DNA of 5,395 bases. It comes from an uncultured Alphaproteobacteria bacterium. Lineage in GTDB: Bacteria; Pseudomonadota; Alphaproteobacteria; RF32; CAG-239. The stretch spans positions 1-5,395 of the forward strand of contig URWU01000123.1 in NCBI GenBank assembly GCA_900551585.1, in the 5' to 3' direction. The notes below the pieces were generated by a model, which was given only the letters and a program-made list of their open reading frames with translations, was not told where the DNA came from and searched no databases. Positions 1-5,395 of the stretch are shown one piece after another. How positions within the stretch are numbered: the first letter of the stretch is position 1; every line of letters starts with the position of its first letter. The position numbers and the translations under genes are program-made.

Positions 1-788
1 ACTTCGCGGATAATGCTTTTTCTCGGCTCCAGAAAATCAATATCTTGGCCGGCCAACTGTCGGCGCAGAATCTCGAGATTCTGTTCCTGATTATGCGTGA
101 TGTAAAAATCATCATAAGGCAGTTCATTTTTCAAAAAGGCGCTGAACAGGCTGTAAGTTCCTTCTTTGGACAATTCGTTATTATATCTGTTGGCATTGAT
201 TTCCAGTTTGGAAATATCAATATTGAGAAAAGCCAAAATGCAGACCAGCATATAAATGACAAAATGGAAGAAACGTTTGCCGAAAGCAGGGGCTTCTAAG
301 GTTGTAAACAAAAAGCGCTTGGTGGCTAAGACGATGATTATTGTAGCGGCAACAATGCCTAAAATGAACCAGACAACCGGATAAGACTGATAAATGTTGC
401 TCAAAACCTCATGGGTATAGACCAAATAATCAACGGCGATGAAATTGAACGCGGCGGTAAATTCTTCCCAAAAAACAATCGAAGAGATTTCTTCAAACAG
501 GCTTGACGAGACAAAAAGGGTATAAAGCAGGATTGTGATTATTTTATCAAGCCGCGAATTTTGTTTTTTGCGAGGCAGAAAGGTCAGATAAATCACATAG
601 GGAACAATCATATATAAAAAAGAAACCATTGATGTCAGAACCAAAACGCCGACAGTTTTGACAATGGTAAAAAAGCTCCAATCCAGTTGCGCATAATTTG
701 CAACAGCCATATAAGCAAAGTTTGAGAGTTCCAAGATAATATAAAAGACGAACCAAGGAATTAAACGGCGGATAAGAAAAGAATTCAT
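1..788 (-). CDS. LtaS/MdoB-like phosphoglycerol transferase (sulfatase family), N-terminal part
   Basis: This is the N-terminal part of an inner-membrane protein, 262 full codons before the left edge cuts it. It starts with ATG at 788, behind a GGGAG Shine-Dalgarno at 800-796 with 7 nt spacing. About five hydrophobic segments are visible at residues 9-30, 45-70, 83-100, 137-156 and 173-191. Between them lies FNFIAVDYLVYTHEV (114-128). After the last segment comes NRYNNELSKEGTYSLFSAF (200-218), which I recognise from the COG1368 family (LtaS, MdoB/OpgB-like proteins), where it links the membrane part to the periplasmic sulfatase-fold domain. Members transfer phosphoglycerol or phosphoethanolamine-type groups to glycans or lipids in the envelope. 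The metal-binding and catalytic Thr residues would lie beyond the window, so activity and substrate cannot be judged. Family call fairly sure; specific function unknown. Confidence 0.82.
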   Translation of the reverse strand, partial: MNSFLIRRLIPWFVFYIILELSNFAYMAVANYAQLDWSFFTIVKTVGVLVLTSMVSFLYMIVPYVIYLTFLPRKKQNSRLDKIITILLYTLFVSSSLFEEISSIVFWEEFTAAFNFIAVDYLVYTHEVLSNIYQSYPVVWFILGIVAATIIIVLATKRFLFTTLEAPAFGKRFFHFVIYMLVCILAFLNIDISKLEINANRYNNELSKEGTYSLFSAFLKNELPYDDFYITHNQEQNLEILRRQLAGQDIDFLEPRKSIIRE

Positions 789-819
789 ATGTATGCTCCC
801 GGCAATTTTTTCTGCAATC

Positions 820-848
820 AAATTAACTCAGACAGTTTTTTTCGGCAA
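820..848 (-). promoter_or_regulatory. possible promoter of the sulfatase-family gene
   Basis: On the minus strand, TTGCCG (848-843) and TAATTT (825-820) are separated by 17 nt, about 30 nt upstream of the start codon. Both boxes match the sigma70 consensus only partly (4/6 and 3/6). This is a weak prediction supported mainly by position. Confidence 0.25.
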
Positions 849-858
849 TGAAAAACTG
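833..858. repeat. perfect 8-bp inverted repeat upstream of the sulfatase-family gene
   Basis: CAGTTTTT (833-840) and AAAAACTG (851-858) are perfect reverse complements around a 10-nt centre, TTCGGCAATG. The repeat covers the putative -35 box of the leftward gene. It could be an operator or a hairpin in a leader; AT-rich arms make chance occurrence possible. Confidence 0.35.
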
Positions 859-876
859 AAAAAGTCAGTTAGTGTG

Positions 877-904
877 TTGATAAATAGTCATTCATTCTTA
901 AGAA
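877..904 (+). promoter_or_regulatory. weak candidate promoter for the left structured RNA segment
   Basis: TTGATA (877-882, 5/6 to the -35 consensus) is followed after 16 nt by TAAGAA (899-904, only 3/6 to the -10 consensus). Transcription would begin near 911, exactly where the GC-richer structured segment begins. The weak -10 keeps confidence low. Confidence 0.25.
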
Positions 905-910
905 AAGCTT

Positions 911-1060
911 ACGGCACATTGTAAATACAGGTGAGAGCCCAACGGTAAACACAGTACAGGCAATGGCCTGCGGCGGAAAGTCAGCTGTCTCAGCGCTTGG
1001 GGGCAGGAGCGCCTGACAGCAAAAAGTCGGCTATCGCTACGGCGGGAGTTCCATTTTTTT
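911..1060 (+). ncRNA. candidate structured RNA of unknown family (left module)
   Basis: No convincing protein frame covers this segment, which is clearly richer in G and C than the AT-rich DNA on both sides. On the plus strand it forms CAGGC/GCCTG (957-961 with 966-970, loop AATG) and a larger hairpin: GCTGTC (984-989) pairs with GACAGC (1015-1020), continuing through AG and CGCT (992-997) to a 10-nt G-rich loop at 998-1007. CCCAA (938-942) can pair with TTGGG (997-1001) at the edge of that loop, which would make a pseudoknot. A run of seven T at 1054-1060 follows GGAGTTCC, but I see no strong terminator stem directly before it. I compared it by eye with RNase P RNA, tmRNA, 6S RNA, SRP RNA and cobalamin and TPP riboswitches and could not place it. 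Strand is uncertain. It may be separate from, or the 5' half of, the RNA ending at 1294. Confidence 0.4.
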
Positions 1061-1145
1061 AATTGAAACTTAAACGGTTATATTATATCTCTGAAAAAAG
1101 ATAAATTATTCGTATATTGTTTAGCTGTGGAATAAACTAACAGAT
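1061..1145. other. AT-rich spacer between the two structured segments
   Basis: This stretch contains no coding frame of note. The only structure seen is a short stem, GTTTA/TAAAC (1119-1123 with 1133-1137 approximately), within AT-rich sequence. It separates the two GC-richer modules. Confidence 0.4.
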
Positions 1146-1173
1146 TTGATATTTTGAGCTTGAACAGTATATG
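1146..1173 (+). promoter_or_regulatory. candidate promoter for the pseudoknot RNA
   Basis: TTGATA (1146-1151, 5/6 to the -35 consensus) and TATATG (1168-1173, 4/6 to the -10 consensus) are 16 nt apart. The predicted start near 1180 falls just before the first pseudoknot strand at 1184, which fits a short RNA ending at the terminator around 1294. Confidence 0.45.
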
Positions 1174-1179
1174 TCTCTC

Positions 1180-1294
1180 TTATGGGGAGTGTGCGAATAA
1201 GGCATGGCCAAATAAGCACGGTACGGTTAGTTGTACATTACAGGCTCCCCGCCTTATTATCTATAAAAAAAGCCCCTCGGAAGAGGGGCTTTTT
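1180..1294 (+). ncRNA. candidate small RNA with a perfect H-type pseudoknot and its own terminator
   Basis: Two perfect helices interlock in the order a-b-a'-b'. GGGGAG (1184-1189) pairs with CTCCCC (1245-1250), and AATAAGGC (1196-1203) pairs with GCCTTATT (1251-1258). The two 3' strands are directly adjacent, as needed for coaxial stacking in an H-type pseudoknot. Inside, GGCC (1206-1209) can pair with GGCT (1243-1246, competing with the first helix), and GTAC (1221-1224) with GTAC (1233-1236). A promoter-like pair of boxes ends at 1173 and an intrinsic terminator follows six bases after the second helix, so the unit looks like a complete RNA gene of about 115 nt. The gene beyond the terminator, alaS, points the opposite way, so this is not a riboswitch for a downstream gene. 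The family is unrecognised; 14 helix pairs without mismatch argue for real structure. Confidence 0.5.
1265..1294. terminator. bidirectional intrinsic terminator shared by alaS and the convergent RNA
   Basis: AAAAAGCCCCTC (1267-1278) and GAGGGGCTTTTT (1283-1294) form a perfect 12-bp stem with a GGAA tetraloop. Read leftward it ends in seven U, and it begins 2 nt after the alaS stop codon. Read rightward it ends in five U, closing the candidate RNA. It therefore works in both directions between two convergent units. Confidence 0.9.
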
Positions 1295-1296
1295 GA

Positions 1297-3933
1297 TTAA
1301 ATTGCCTGTTTGACAGCAGCAACAGCTTCATTGATTTTGCTGCCGTCCGGACCACCAGCCTGAGCCATGTCTGGACGTCCGCCGCCGCCTTGGCCGCCGA
1401 CTTTGGCTGAAGCCAGACGAACCAAATCAACAGCAGAATATTTGCCGGTCAAATCATTGGTGACGCCGACAACAACCGAGGCTTTGCCGTCGTTCTCAGA
1501 AGCCAGAACAATAATGCCGGAACCGATGCTCTCTTTGATTTCATCAACAAAAGCTTTGAGTTCTTTGGCCTGAATGTTCTGCAAGCTTTTGCCGACAAAT
1601 TTGACGCCGTTGACTTCCTCAATCTTGTCTTTATTATCTGCGCTCTTATTGCTGACAAAAGATTTTTTGAGGTTGAAAATATCGGCTTCCAGTTTTTTCT
1701 TTTCTTCCAAAAGCTGGGCAATACGGGTTTCAATGCTGCCAAAGTCAGATTTCAAAGCCTGACCGACGCGGCGCAGTTTGTCTTCAATATCCTGAACATA
1801 TTGTTCGGCATGATGACCGGTAACACATTCGAGACGGCGCAGGCCGGCACCGACAGCAGCTTCGGATACAATATTGAAATAGCCGATATCGCCGGTTGAT
1901 TTGACATGAGTACCGCCGCAGAGTTCGGTTGACAGATAGCAGCCGTTCTGATCATCGCAAATGGAAACAACGCGGACTTCATCACCGTATTTTTCGCCAA
2001 ACAGCGCCATTGCGCCTTCGGAAATAGCTGCTTCCTGACTCATCAGGCGGGTTGTGACTTTATGGTTTTCACGAATAATCTGATTGACGCGGTTTTCGGC
2101 TTCGCGCAATTCGGCATCGGTGATTTGTTTGTGGTGCGAAATGTCAAAACGCATACGGTCGGGCGCAACATAAGAACCCTTTTGTGTGACATGGGTGCCG
2201 AGCAAGTCGCGCAGAACCTTGTGCAGAATGTGAGTTACCGTATGGTTAGCGGCAATATCGGCACGGTTTTGGGCGTTGACTTCAAAAGTTAAATCATCGC
2301 CGGTTTTGACTTCACCTTTAAGCAGTTTGCAGACATGAACCGTGATGTCATGCAGTTTCTTTTTGGTATCAAGAACCTCAATTTCGCAGTTTGCGCCATA
2401 GATTTTGCCGATGTCGCCGACTTGGCCGCCCATCTCGCCGTAGAACGGCGTTTGATTGGCTACGAGATAAAACTCGCCCTGATTAACGGTATCAACTTCT
2501 TTGCCGTTGACAACCAAAGCTTTGACCAGGCATTCGGCTTTCAGAGTGTTATAACCTAAGAAGTCGGTTGCGCCGAGTTTGTCGAGGACTTCAAACCAGA
2601 TTTTCTCGGTTCCGGCATCACCCGAGCCGGCCCAGTTTTTGCGGGCTTCGGCACGTTGTTTTTCCATTGCTTCGTCAAACCCTTTGACATCGACTTTCAT
2701 TTCTTTATTGCGCAGGGCGTCCTGAGTCAGGTCCAGAGGAAAACCGTAAGTATCATATAATTTGAACGCGGTAGTACCGGAAAGCTCATCTCCGGCTTTA
2801 AGATTTTTTGTCTCATCATCAAGCAGACGCATTCCTTTATCCAAGGTTTTCAAAAAGCGCATTTCTTCAGCTTTGATTGTTTCGGTAATCAGAGCTTCGG
2901 CACGGAATAATTCAGGATAAGCTTCGCCCATTTCTTTTTGCAGAGCCGGCAGGAGTTTATACATCATCGGTTCTTTAACGCCCAGCATATAAGCATGGCG
3001 CATTGCGCGGCGCATAATGCGGCGCAGAACATAGCCGCGGCCTTCGTTTGACGGCATGACACCGTCGGCAATGAGGAAACTTGTCGAACGCAAGTGGTCG
3101 GCAATGACATTGTGAGAAGCTTTGAGCGGGCCGTTCGGGTCAGAATTGGCCAAATCGGCAATCGCTTTAATCAGATTTTGGAACAGGTCGATTTCATAGT
3201 TGGAGTGAACGCCCTGCAAAATGGCGGAAAAACGCTCCAAGCCCATGCCTGTATCAATGGACGGGTGTTTCAACGGAATGCGGGTGCCGTCCGGCAAGTC
3301 TTCAAACTGGTCAAAAACCAGATTCCAGATTTCAATATAACGGTCGCCGTCTTCTTCCGGTGTACCGGGTTTGCCGCCCCAGATTTCCGGGCCGTGGTCA
3401 TAAAAAATTTCGGAGCAGGGACCGCAGGGGCCGGTATCGCCCATCTGCCAGAAGTTGTCTTTGGTGGCAATGCGGATAATGTTGTCATCGCTGAAACCGG
3501 CAACTTTTTTCCAGATATTATAAGCTTCGTCGTCATTGTGATAAACGGTGACAAGCAGTTTTTCTTTCGGCATGGCAAATTCTTTGGTCAATAAGTCCCA
3601 AGCAAATTTGATGGCATCTTCTTTGAAGTAATCTCCGAAAGAGAAGTTGCCGAGCATTTCAAAGAAAGTATGGTGGCGGACGGTATAACCGACATTATCC
3701 AGGTCATTGTGTTTGCCGCCGGCACGAACTGATTTTTGGGAAGTGGTCGCTCGTTTGTAATCGCGGGTTTCATTGCCTGTGAAAATGTTTTTAAATTGAA
3801 CCATGCCTGAGTTGGTAAACATCAGGGTCGGGTCATTGTCCGGTACGAGTGATGAAGACGGAATAATTTTATGTCCGTTCTTTGCAAAGAAATTCAGATA
3901 AGTACTGCGTATATCTTTTAATGTTGTAGTCAT
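1297..3933 (-). CDS. alaS: alanine--tRNA ligase (AlaRS)
   Basis: This class II synthetase charges tRNA-Ala with alanine in the cytoplasm and clears mischarged Ser- and Gly-tRNA-Ala. It is full length at 878 residues. The aminoacylation core includes SSSLVPDNDPTLMFTNSGM (26-44), R61-ATTSQKSVRAGGKHNDL, WQMGDTGPCGPCSE (162-175) and motif 3 GMGLER (229-234). The editing domain carries the zinc/catalytic set H564-xxx-H568 and C672-GGT-H676, matching the E. coli C666 site. A charged helical linker (about 715-765) leads to the C-Ala domain with the glycine-rich GGQGGGGRPDMAQAGG near the end. I chose ATG at 3933, because GGGAAG lies 5 nt upstream and the protein begins MTTTLKDIRS as is usual; the in-frame TTG at 3954 would lie upstream of that site and adds seven atypical residues. 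tspO lies 88 bp upstream on the same strand. Nothing is missing or broken. Confidence 0.98.
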   Translation of the reverse strand: MTTTLKDIRSTYLNFFAKNGHKIIPSSSLVPDNDPTLMFTNSGMVQFKNIFTGNETRDYKRATTSQKSVRAGGKHNDLDNVGYTVRHHTFFEMLGNFSFGDYFKEDAIKFAWDLLTKEFAMPKEKLLVTVYHNDDEAYNIWKKVAGFSDDNIIRIATKDNFWQMGDTGPCGPCSEIFYDHGPEIWGGKPGTPEEDGDRYIEIWNLVFDQFEDLPDGTRIPLKHPSIDTGMGLERFSAILQGVHSNYEIDLFQNLIKAIADLANSDPNGPLKASHNVIADHLRSTSFLIADGVMPSNEGRGYVLRRIMRRAMRHAYMLGVKEPMMYKLLPALQKEMGEAYPELFRAEALITETIKAEEMRFLKTLDKGMRLLDDETKNLKAGDELSGTTAFKLYDTYGFPLDLTQDALRNKEMKVDVKGFDEAMEKQRAEARKNWAGSGDAGTEKIWFEVLDKLGATDFLGYNTLKAECLVKALVVNGKEVDTVNQGEFYLVANQTPFYGEMGGQVGDIGKIYGANCEIEVLDTKKKLHDITVHVCKLLKGEVKTGDDLTFEVNAQNRADIAANHTVTHILHKVLRDLLGTHVTQKGSYVAPDRMRFDISHHKQITDAELREAENRVNQIIRENHKVTTRLMSQEAAISEGAMALFGEKYGDEVRVVSICDDQNGCYLSTELCGGTHVKSTGDIGYFNIVSEAAVGAGLRRLECVTGHHAEQYVQDIEDKLRRVGQALKSDFGSIETRIAQLLEEKKKLEADIFNLKKSFVSNKSADNKDKIEEVNGVKFVGKSLQNIQAKELKAFVDEIKESIGSGIIVLASENDGKASVVVGVTNDLTGKYSAVDLVRLASAKVGGQGGGGRPDMAQAGGPDGSKINEAVAAVKQAI

Positions 3934-3938
3934 TTTTA

Positions 3939-3944
3939 CTTCCC
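3939..3944 (-). promoter_or_regulatory. Shine-Dalgarno of alaS that decides the start
   Basis: GGGAAG reads on the minus strand from 3944 to 3939, five nt before ATG 3933. It lies inside the extended frame that would start at TTG 3954, so it supports the shorter protein. Confidence 0.7.
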
Positions 3945-3954
3945 AAAATAACAA

Positions 3955-3983
3955 ATTAAATTAACCTGCTATTTTTAGAGCAA
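3955..3983 (-). promoter_or_regulatory. possible alaS promoter in the tspO-alaS gap
   Basis: TTGCTC (3983-3978, 3/6) and TTTAAT (3960-3955, 5/6) are 17 nt apart on the minus strand, giving a leader of about 15 nt. No clear terminator separates tspO from alaS, so read-through from the tspO promoter is equally possible. Confidence 0.3.
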
Positions 3984-4021
3984 AGTTTGGCCTCTGTCTA
4001 GCAAAATTTTGTGATTTTGGG

Positions 4022-4507
4022 CTAAAAATCAACAATTAATCCGTTCTGAATGACAAAAAGCAGATTTAAGAATGTGGCATAACACAGCCATGCAAAATAC
4101 GGGTAGAGCAAATAGCTGCTTAGCGGCCGCAGCGCATAAAAAGCGCGTATGGTTTTCCAGACCAGATAATCAAGAAGCAAAATGACGGCAAAACCCACGG
4201 CCAGCTGGCCTTTGTAGAAAAATGCAAAGCACCAGACAACTTGTAAAAGCAGCTGGCTTAAAAACAGTAAACGTGCGTCTTGCGTACTTTTTCTGTCCCG
4301 AATGAGCAAAATCCCGTAGTATGACAGAGCCATCAGCAGATAAAGCGATGTCCAGACCGGCGGGAAAACAGAATCGGGCGGCGTAAAAATGCTTTTGACG
4401 GCGCGGTGATACCAAAAACTGATTCCCACGCGTGTGAAATATGACGCGATGAAACCAATCAAAAAAACGATGAGCAGGGAATAAAGGAGTTTTGAAAAAT
4501 TTTTCAT
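4022..4507 (-). CDS. tspO: TspO/MBR family protein (tryptophan-rich sensory protein)
   Basis: This is a 161-residue, five-helix membrane protein of the TspO/peripheral benzodiazepine receptor family, which binds porphyrins and other tetrapyrroles or sterols and is linked to stress and oxygen responses in bacteria. Probable helices are at 7-28, 50-69, 79-98, 102-121 and 131-154. Family marks in order: W32, FTPPDSVFPPVWTSLY (41-56), Q89-xx-W92-xxx-FF, and PYFAWLCYATFLN (136-148) with a following N155. The usual K-P pair before the first loop motif reads K38-S39 here. Length and helix count are normal for the family. ATG 4507 has AAGGA five nt upstream. A strong promoter lies about 75 nt upstream and interlocks with that of the divergent sfsA-like gene. 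alaS follows 88 bp downstream on the same strand; no functional link between the two is known to me. The exact ligand cannot be told from sequence. Confidence 0.9.
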   Translation of the reverse strand: MKNFSKLLYSLLIVFLIGFIASYFTRVGISFWYHRAVKSIFTPPDSVFPPVWTSLYLLMALSYYGILLIRDRKSTQDARLLFLSQLLLQVVWCFAFFYKGQLAVGFAVILLLDYLVWKTIRAFYALRPLSSYLLYPYFAWLCYATFLNLLFVIQNGLIVDF

Positions 4508-4550
4508 GGCTGTCCTTAAGTTTTAGGGGTTATTTACATGATTTAATGTC

Positions 4551-4594
4551 ATAAAGCGCGGTTTCAATGCTTTTGTTGACTTAATTATAAAGCG
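4551..4594. repeat. short direct repeat in the divergent control region
   Basis: ATAAAGCG occurs at 4551-4558 and 4587-4594, each followed closely by GGTT. The copies are 36 bp apart, and the right copy lies in the spacers of both promoters. It could be a paired binding site, but an 8-base repeat may be chance. Confidence 0.25.
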
Positions 4595-4604
4595 GTTCTA
4601 AAAT
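4576..4604 (+). promoter_or_regulatory. sigma70-type promoter of the sfsA-like gene
   Basis: TTGACT (4576-4581, 5/6) and TAAAAT (4599-4604, 5/6) have ideal 17-nt spacing. The predicted start near 4611 leaves a leader of about 26 nt before GTG 4637, which supports that start and leaves no room for ribosome binding at the upstream TTG 4619. Confidence 0.7.
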
Positions 4605-4613
4605 GACTGCCAA
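4584..4613 (-). promoter_or_regulatory. sigma70-type promoter of tspO
   Basis: On the minus strand, TTGGCA (4613-4608, 5/6) is followed after 18 nt by a perfect TATAAT (4589-4584). Transcription would begin near 4577 and give a leader of about 70 nt before tspO. It overlaps the rightward promoter base for base. Confidence 0.7.
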
Positions 4614-4622
4614 AAGATTTGC

Positions 4623-4628
4623 AGAGGA
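4623..4628 (+). promoter_or_regulatory. Shine-Dalgarno of the sfsA-like gene that decides the start
   Basis: AGAGGA lies 8 nt before GTG 4637. It falls inside the longer frame opening at TTG 4619, so the GTG is the better start. Confidence 0.7.
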
Positions 4629-4636
4629 ACAAACAA

Positions 4637-5335
4637 GTGGAATTTGACGAAGAAGTGATTAAAGCCGAAGTTGTCCGCCGTTATAAACGGTTGATTGTCG
4701 ATATCAAACTCCGTGACGATTCAATTGTGCCGGCTTTTTGTTCTGATGAAAACATTTATCCCAATCTTTATGATAAAGGTGCTGACCTCTGGGTGAGCCG
4801 GATTAAGAGCAAGTTTCGCAAGCTGCGTTATGAGGTTCAGGCCATTAACAAAGGCGACGGCTGGGTTATGGTTAATCAGCGCATTGTTCCGAAACTGTTT
4901 GTCGAAGCTTTCAAAAATCGCAAAATGAGTGACTTTACCCAATACAGCAAAATCCGCCACATGACCTTGGCCGACAAACTGCCGCATCTTGATTTTGAAC
5001 TCAGCAATAATCAGGAAAAATGTTATGTCAGCCTGAGGCCTATTTATAATAAGCAGGACGGAAAAGCCGTTTTTCCTTCCAAGGTCAATTTTTTTGATAT
5101 GGAAATGTTTGAGGAAATGAAGCAGATGCGCGCACATGGCTGCCGGACCGTTGTGGTTTTGATTGTACCGCGTATGGATTGTCTGGAAACAAAATTCTCC
5201 TGGAACATTGATCCGATATCTGCCGCGAGGATTTTTGAAGAGGCAAAAAATGGTTTAGAGTTTGTTTGTTATGGTTGCAATCTTGATAAAAAAAGTATAA
5301 CAATTGCTAATAAAATGAATATCAGCGTTAAGTAA
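4637..5335 (+). CDS. sfsA: SfsA-family protein (sugar fermentation stimulation protein homologue) with an altered nuclease site
   Basis: This 232-residue protein has normal SfsA length and motif order: RRYKR (14-18), LWVS (51-54), RKLRY (61-65), VN...P-LFVEAF (79-92), LDFEL (118-122), CYV (129-131), FP (146-147), GCRTVVVLIVPRMDC (168-182), IDP-SAA (191-197) and GLEFVCYGC (206-214). SfsA proteins have an OB-like N-terminal region and a PD-(D/E)XK nuclease domain; E. coli SfsA binds DNA, and the physiological role is unsettled. The oddity is the active site. D119 is kept, but the family's CY(V/I)EVK reads CYVSLR, so the catalytic Glu and Lys are S132 and R134. The conserved CPNTG(S/A)M near the N-terminus is replaced by CSDENIY (35-41). 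The fold should persist, while nuclease activity is probably lost. The start is GTG, chosen from the SD and promoter. The next gene begins 26 nt downstream, suggesting an operon. Family call sure, orthology less so. Confidence 0.85.
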   Translation: MEFDEEVIKAEVVRRYKRLIVDIKLRDDSIVPAFCSDENIYPNLYDKGADLWVSRIKSKFRKLRYEVQAINKGDGWVMVNQRIVPKLFVEAFKNRKMSDFTQYSKIRHMTLADKLPHLDFELSNNQEKCYVSLRPIYNKQDGKAVFPSKVNFFDMEMFEEMKQMRAHGCRTVVVLIVPRMDCLETKFSWNIDPISAARIFEEAKNGLEFVCYGCNLDKKSITIANKMNISVK

Positions 5336-5361
5336 TAAAAAAGAAAGAATAGAGGTTTATT

Positions 5362-5395
5362 TTGGCTACAAAAAGAAAAGACGGAATCACCCTTT
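5362..5395 (+). CDS. start of an unidentified downstream gene (partial)
   Basis: AGAGG (5351-5355) lies six nt before TTG 5362, which opens a frame reading MATKRKDGITL up to the right edge. In alphaproteobacteria sfsA is often followed by the methionine aminopeptidase gene map, but eleven residues are too few to confirm that here. The basic start is compatible with many proteins. The 26-nt gap after the sfsA-like stop, without a terminator, suggests cotranscription. Confidence 0.45.
   Translation, partial: MATKRKDGITL

Noticed and set aside
963..1016. 17-residue open frame starting MACGGKSAVS
   Set aside because: It has no convincing ribosome-binding site and coincides with the strong hairpin of the left RNA module, so it is more likely incidental.
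911..1260. RNase P RNA as the identity of the non-coding region
   Set aside because: Several pieces recall bacterial class A RNase P RNA: GGAAAGTC (975-982), GGCCAAATA (1206-1214), GGTACGG (1220-1226) and TTACAG...CTTAT near 1238-1257, in plausible order and spacing. However, the universal P4 pairing is not formed beyond AAG/CTT, the conserved segment after GGAAAGTC differs, the AGGGTGAAA region is absent between them, and no P1 strand exists before the terminator. A covariance-model hit would overturn this.
911..1294. tmRNA, 6S RNA or SRP RNA
   Set aside because: There is no T-loop, CCA end or degradation-tag frame for tmRNA, no GGAAGCAGCC-like loop for SRP RNA, and no long 6S-type rod with a central bubble. 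GCCTGCGGCGG at 966-976 matches part of E. coli 6S as I recall it, but not in the right structural setting.
1182..1313. 43-residue open frame across the pseudoknot and terminator
   Set aside because: It runs through the intrinsic terminator and into the end of alaS, and its start lies in the first pseudoknot strand without a ribosome-binding site.
3094..3594. 166-codon open frame antisense to alaS
   Set aside because: It lies wholly within the highly conserved AlaRS catalytic region on the other strand; its length follows from alaS codon use and it has no recognisable domain.
4536..4552. FNR/CRP-like palindrome in the tspO leader (TGA-N7-TCA)
   Set aside because: FNR and CRP sites need N6 between TGA and TCA half-sites; the spacing here is 7 and the flanking bases do not match, and the site lies downstream of the predicted tspO start of transcription.

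Overview
The window looks like a chromosomal stretch of a moderately low-GC Gram-negative bacterium. The proteins (a bacterial-type AlaRS, an SfsA-family protein, a TspO/MBR protein and an LtaS/MdoB-like sulfatase) fit a divergent, possibly gut- or host-associated alphaproteobacterium. This placement is an inference from protein style only, because there is no rRNA or other phylogenetic marker here. No mobile element, CRISPR array or tRNA was found.

Layout from left to right: (1) positions 1-788, minus strand: the N-terminal 262 residues of a multi-pass membrane protein of the phosphoglycerol transferase/sulfatase family, running off the left edge. (2) Positions 789-1296: about 500 bases without a protein gene. 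This stretch holds two compact GC-richer segments (about 911-1060 and 1176-1260) separated by an AT-rich spacer. Both can fold on the plus strand. The second has a perfect H-type pseudoknot, a promoter-like sequence just upstream and a strong intrinsic terminator just downstream, so it reads as a free-standing small RNA gene of about 115 nt that I cannot assign to a known family. (3) Positions 1297-3933, minus strand: complete alaS, with all aminoacylation and editing motifs. It shares the terminator at 1265-1294 with the convergent RNA. (4) Positions 4022-4507, minus strand: tspO, probably cotranscribed into alaS or followed by a weak alaS promoter. (5) Positions 4508-4636: a divergent control region with two good sigma70-type promoters that interlock on the same DNA. 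(6) Positions 4637-5335, plus strand: an SfsA-family gene that has lost the E-x-K part of its nuclease site. (7) Positions 5362-5395: the first codons of another plus-strand gene.

The genes do not form one pathway: AlaRS serves translation, TspO is a membrane porphyrin/tetrapyrrole-binding protein, and the sulfatase family acts on envelope glycans or lipids. The parts most worth a second look are the unassigned RNA region, the interleaved tspO/sfsA promoters and the catalytically altered SfsA.
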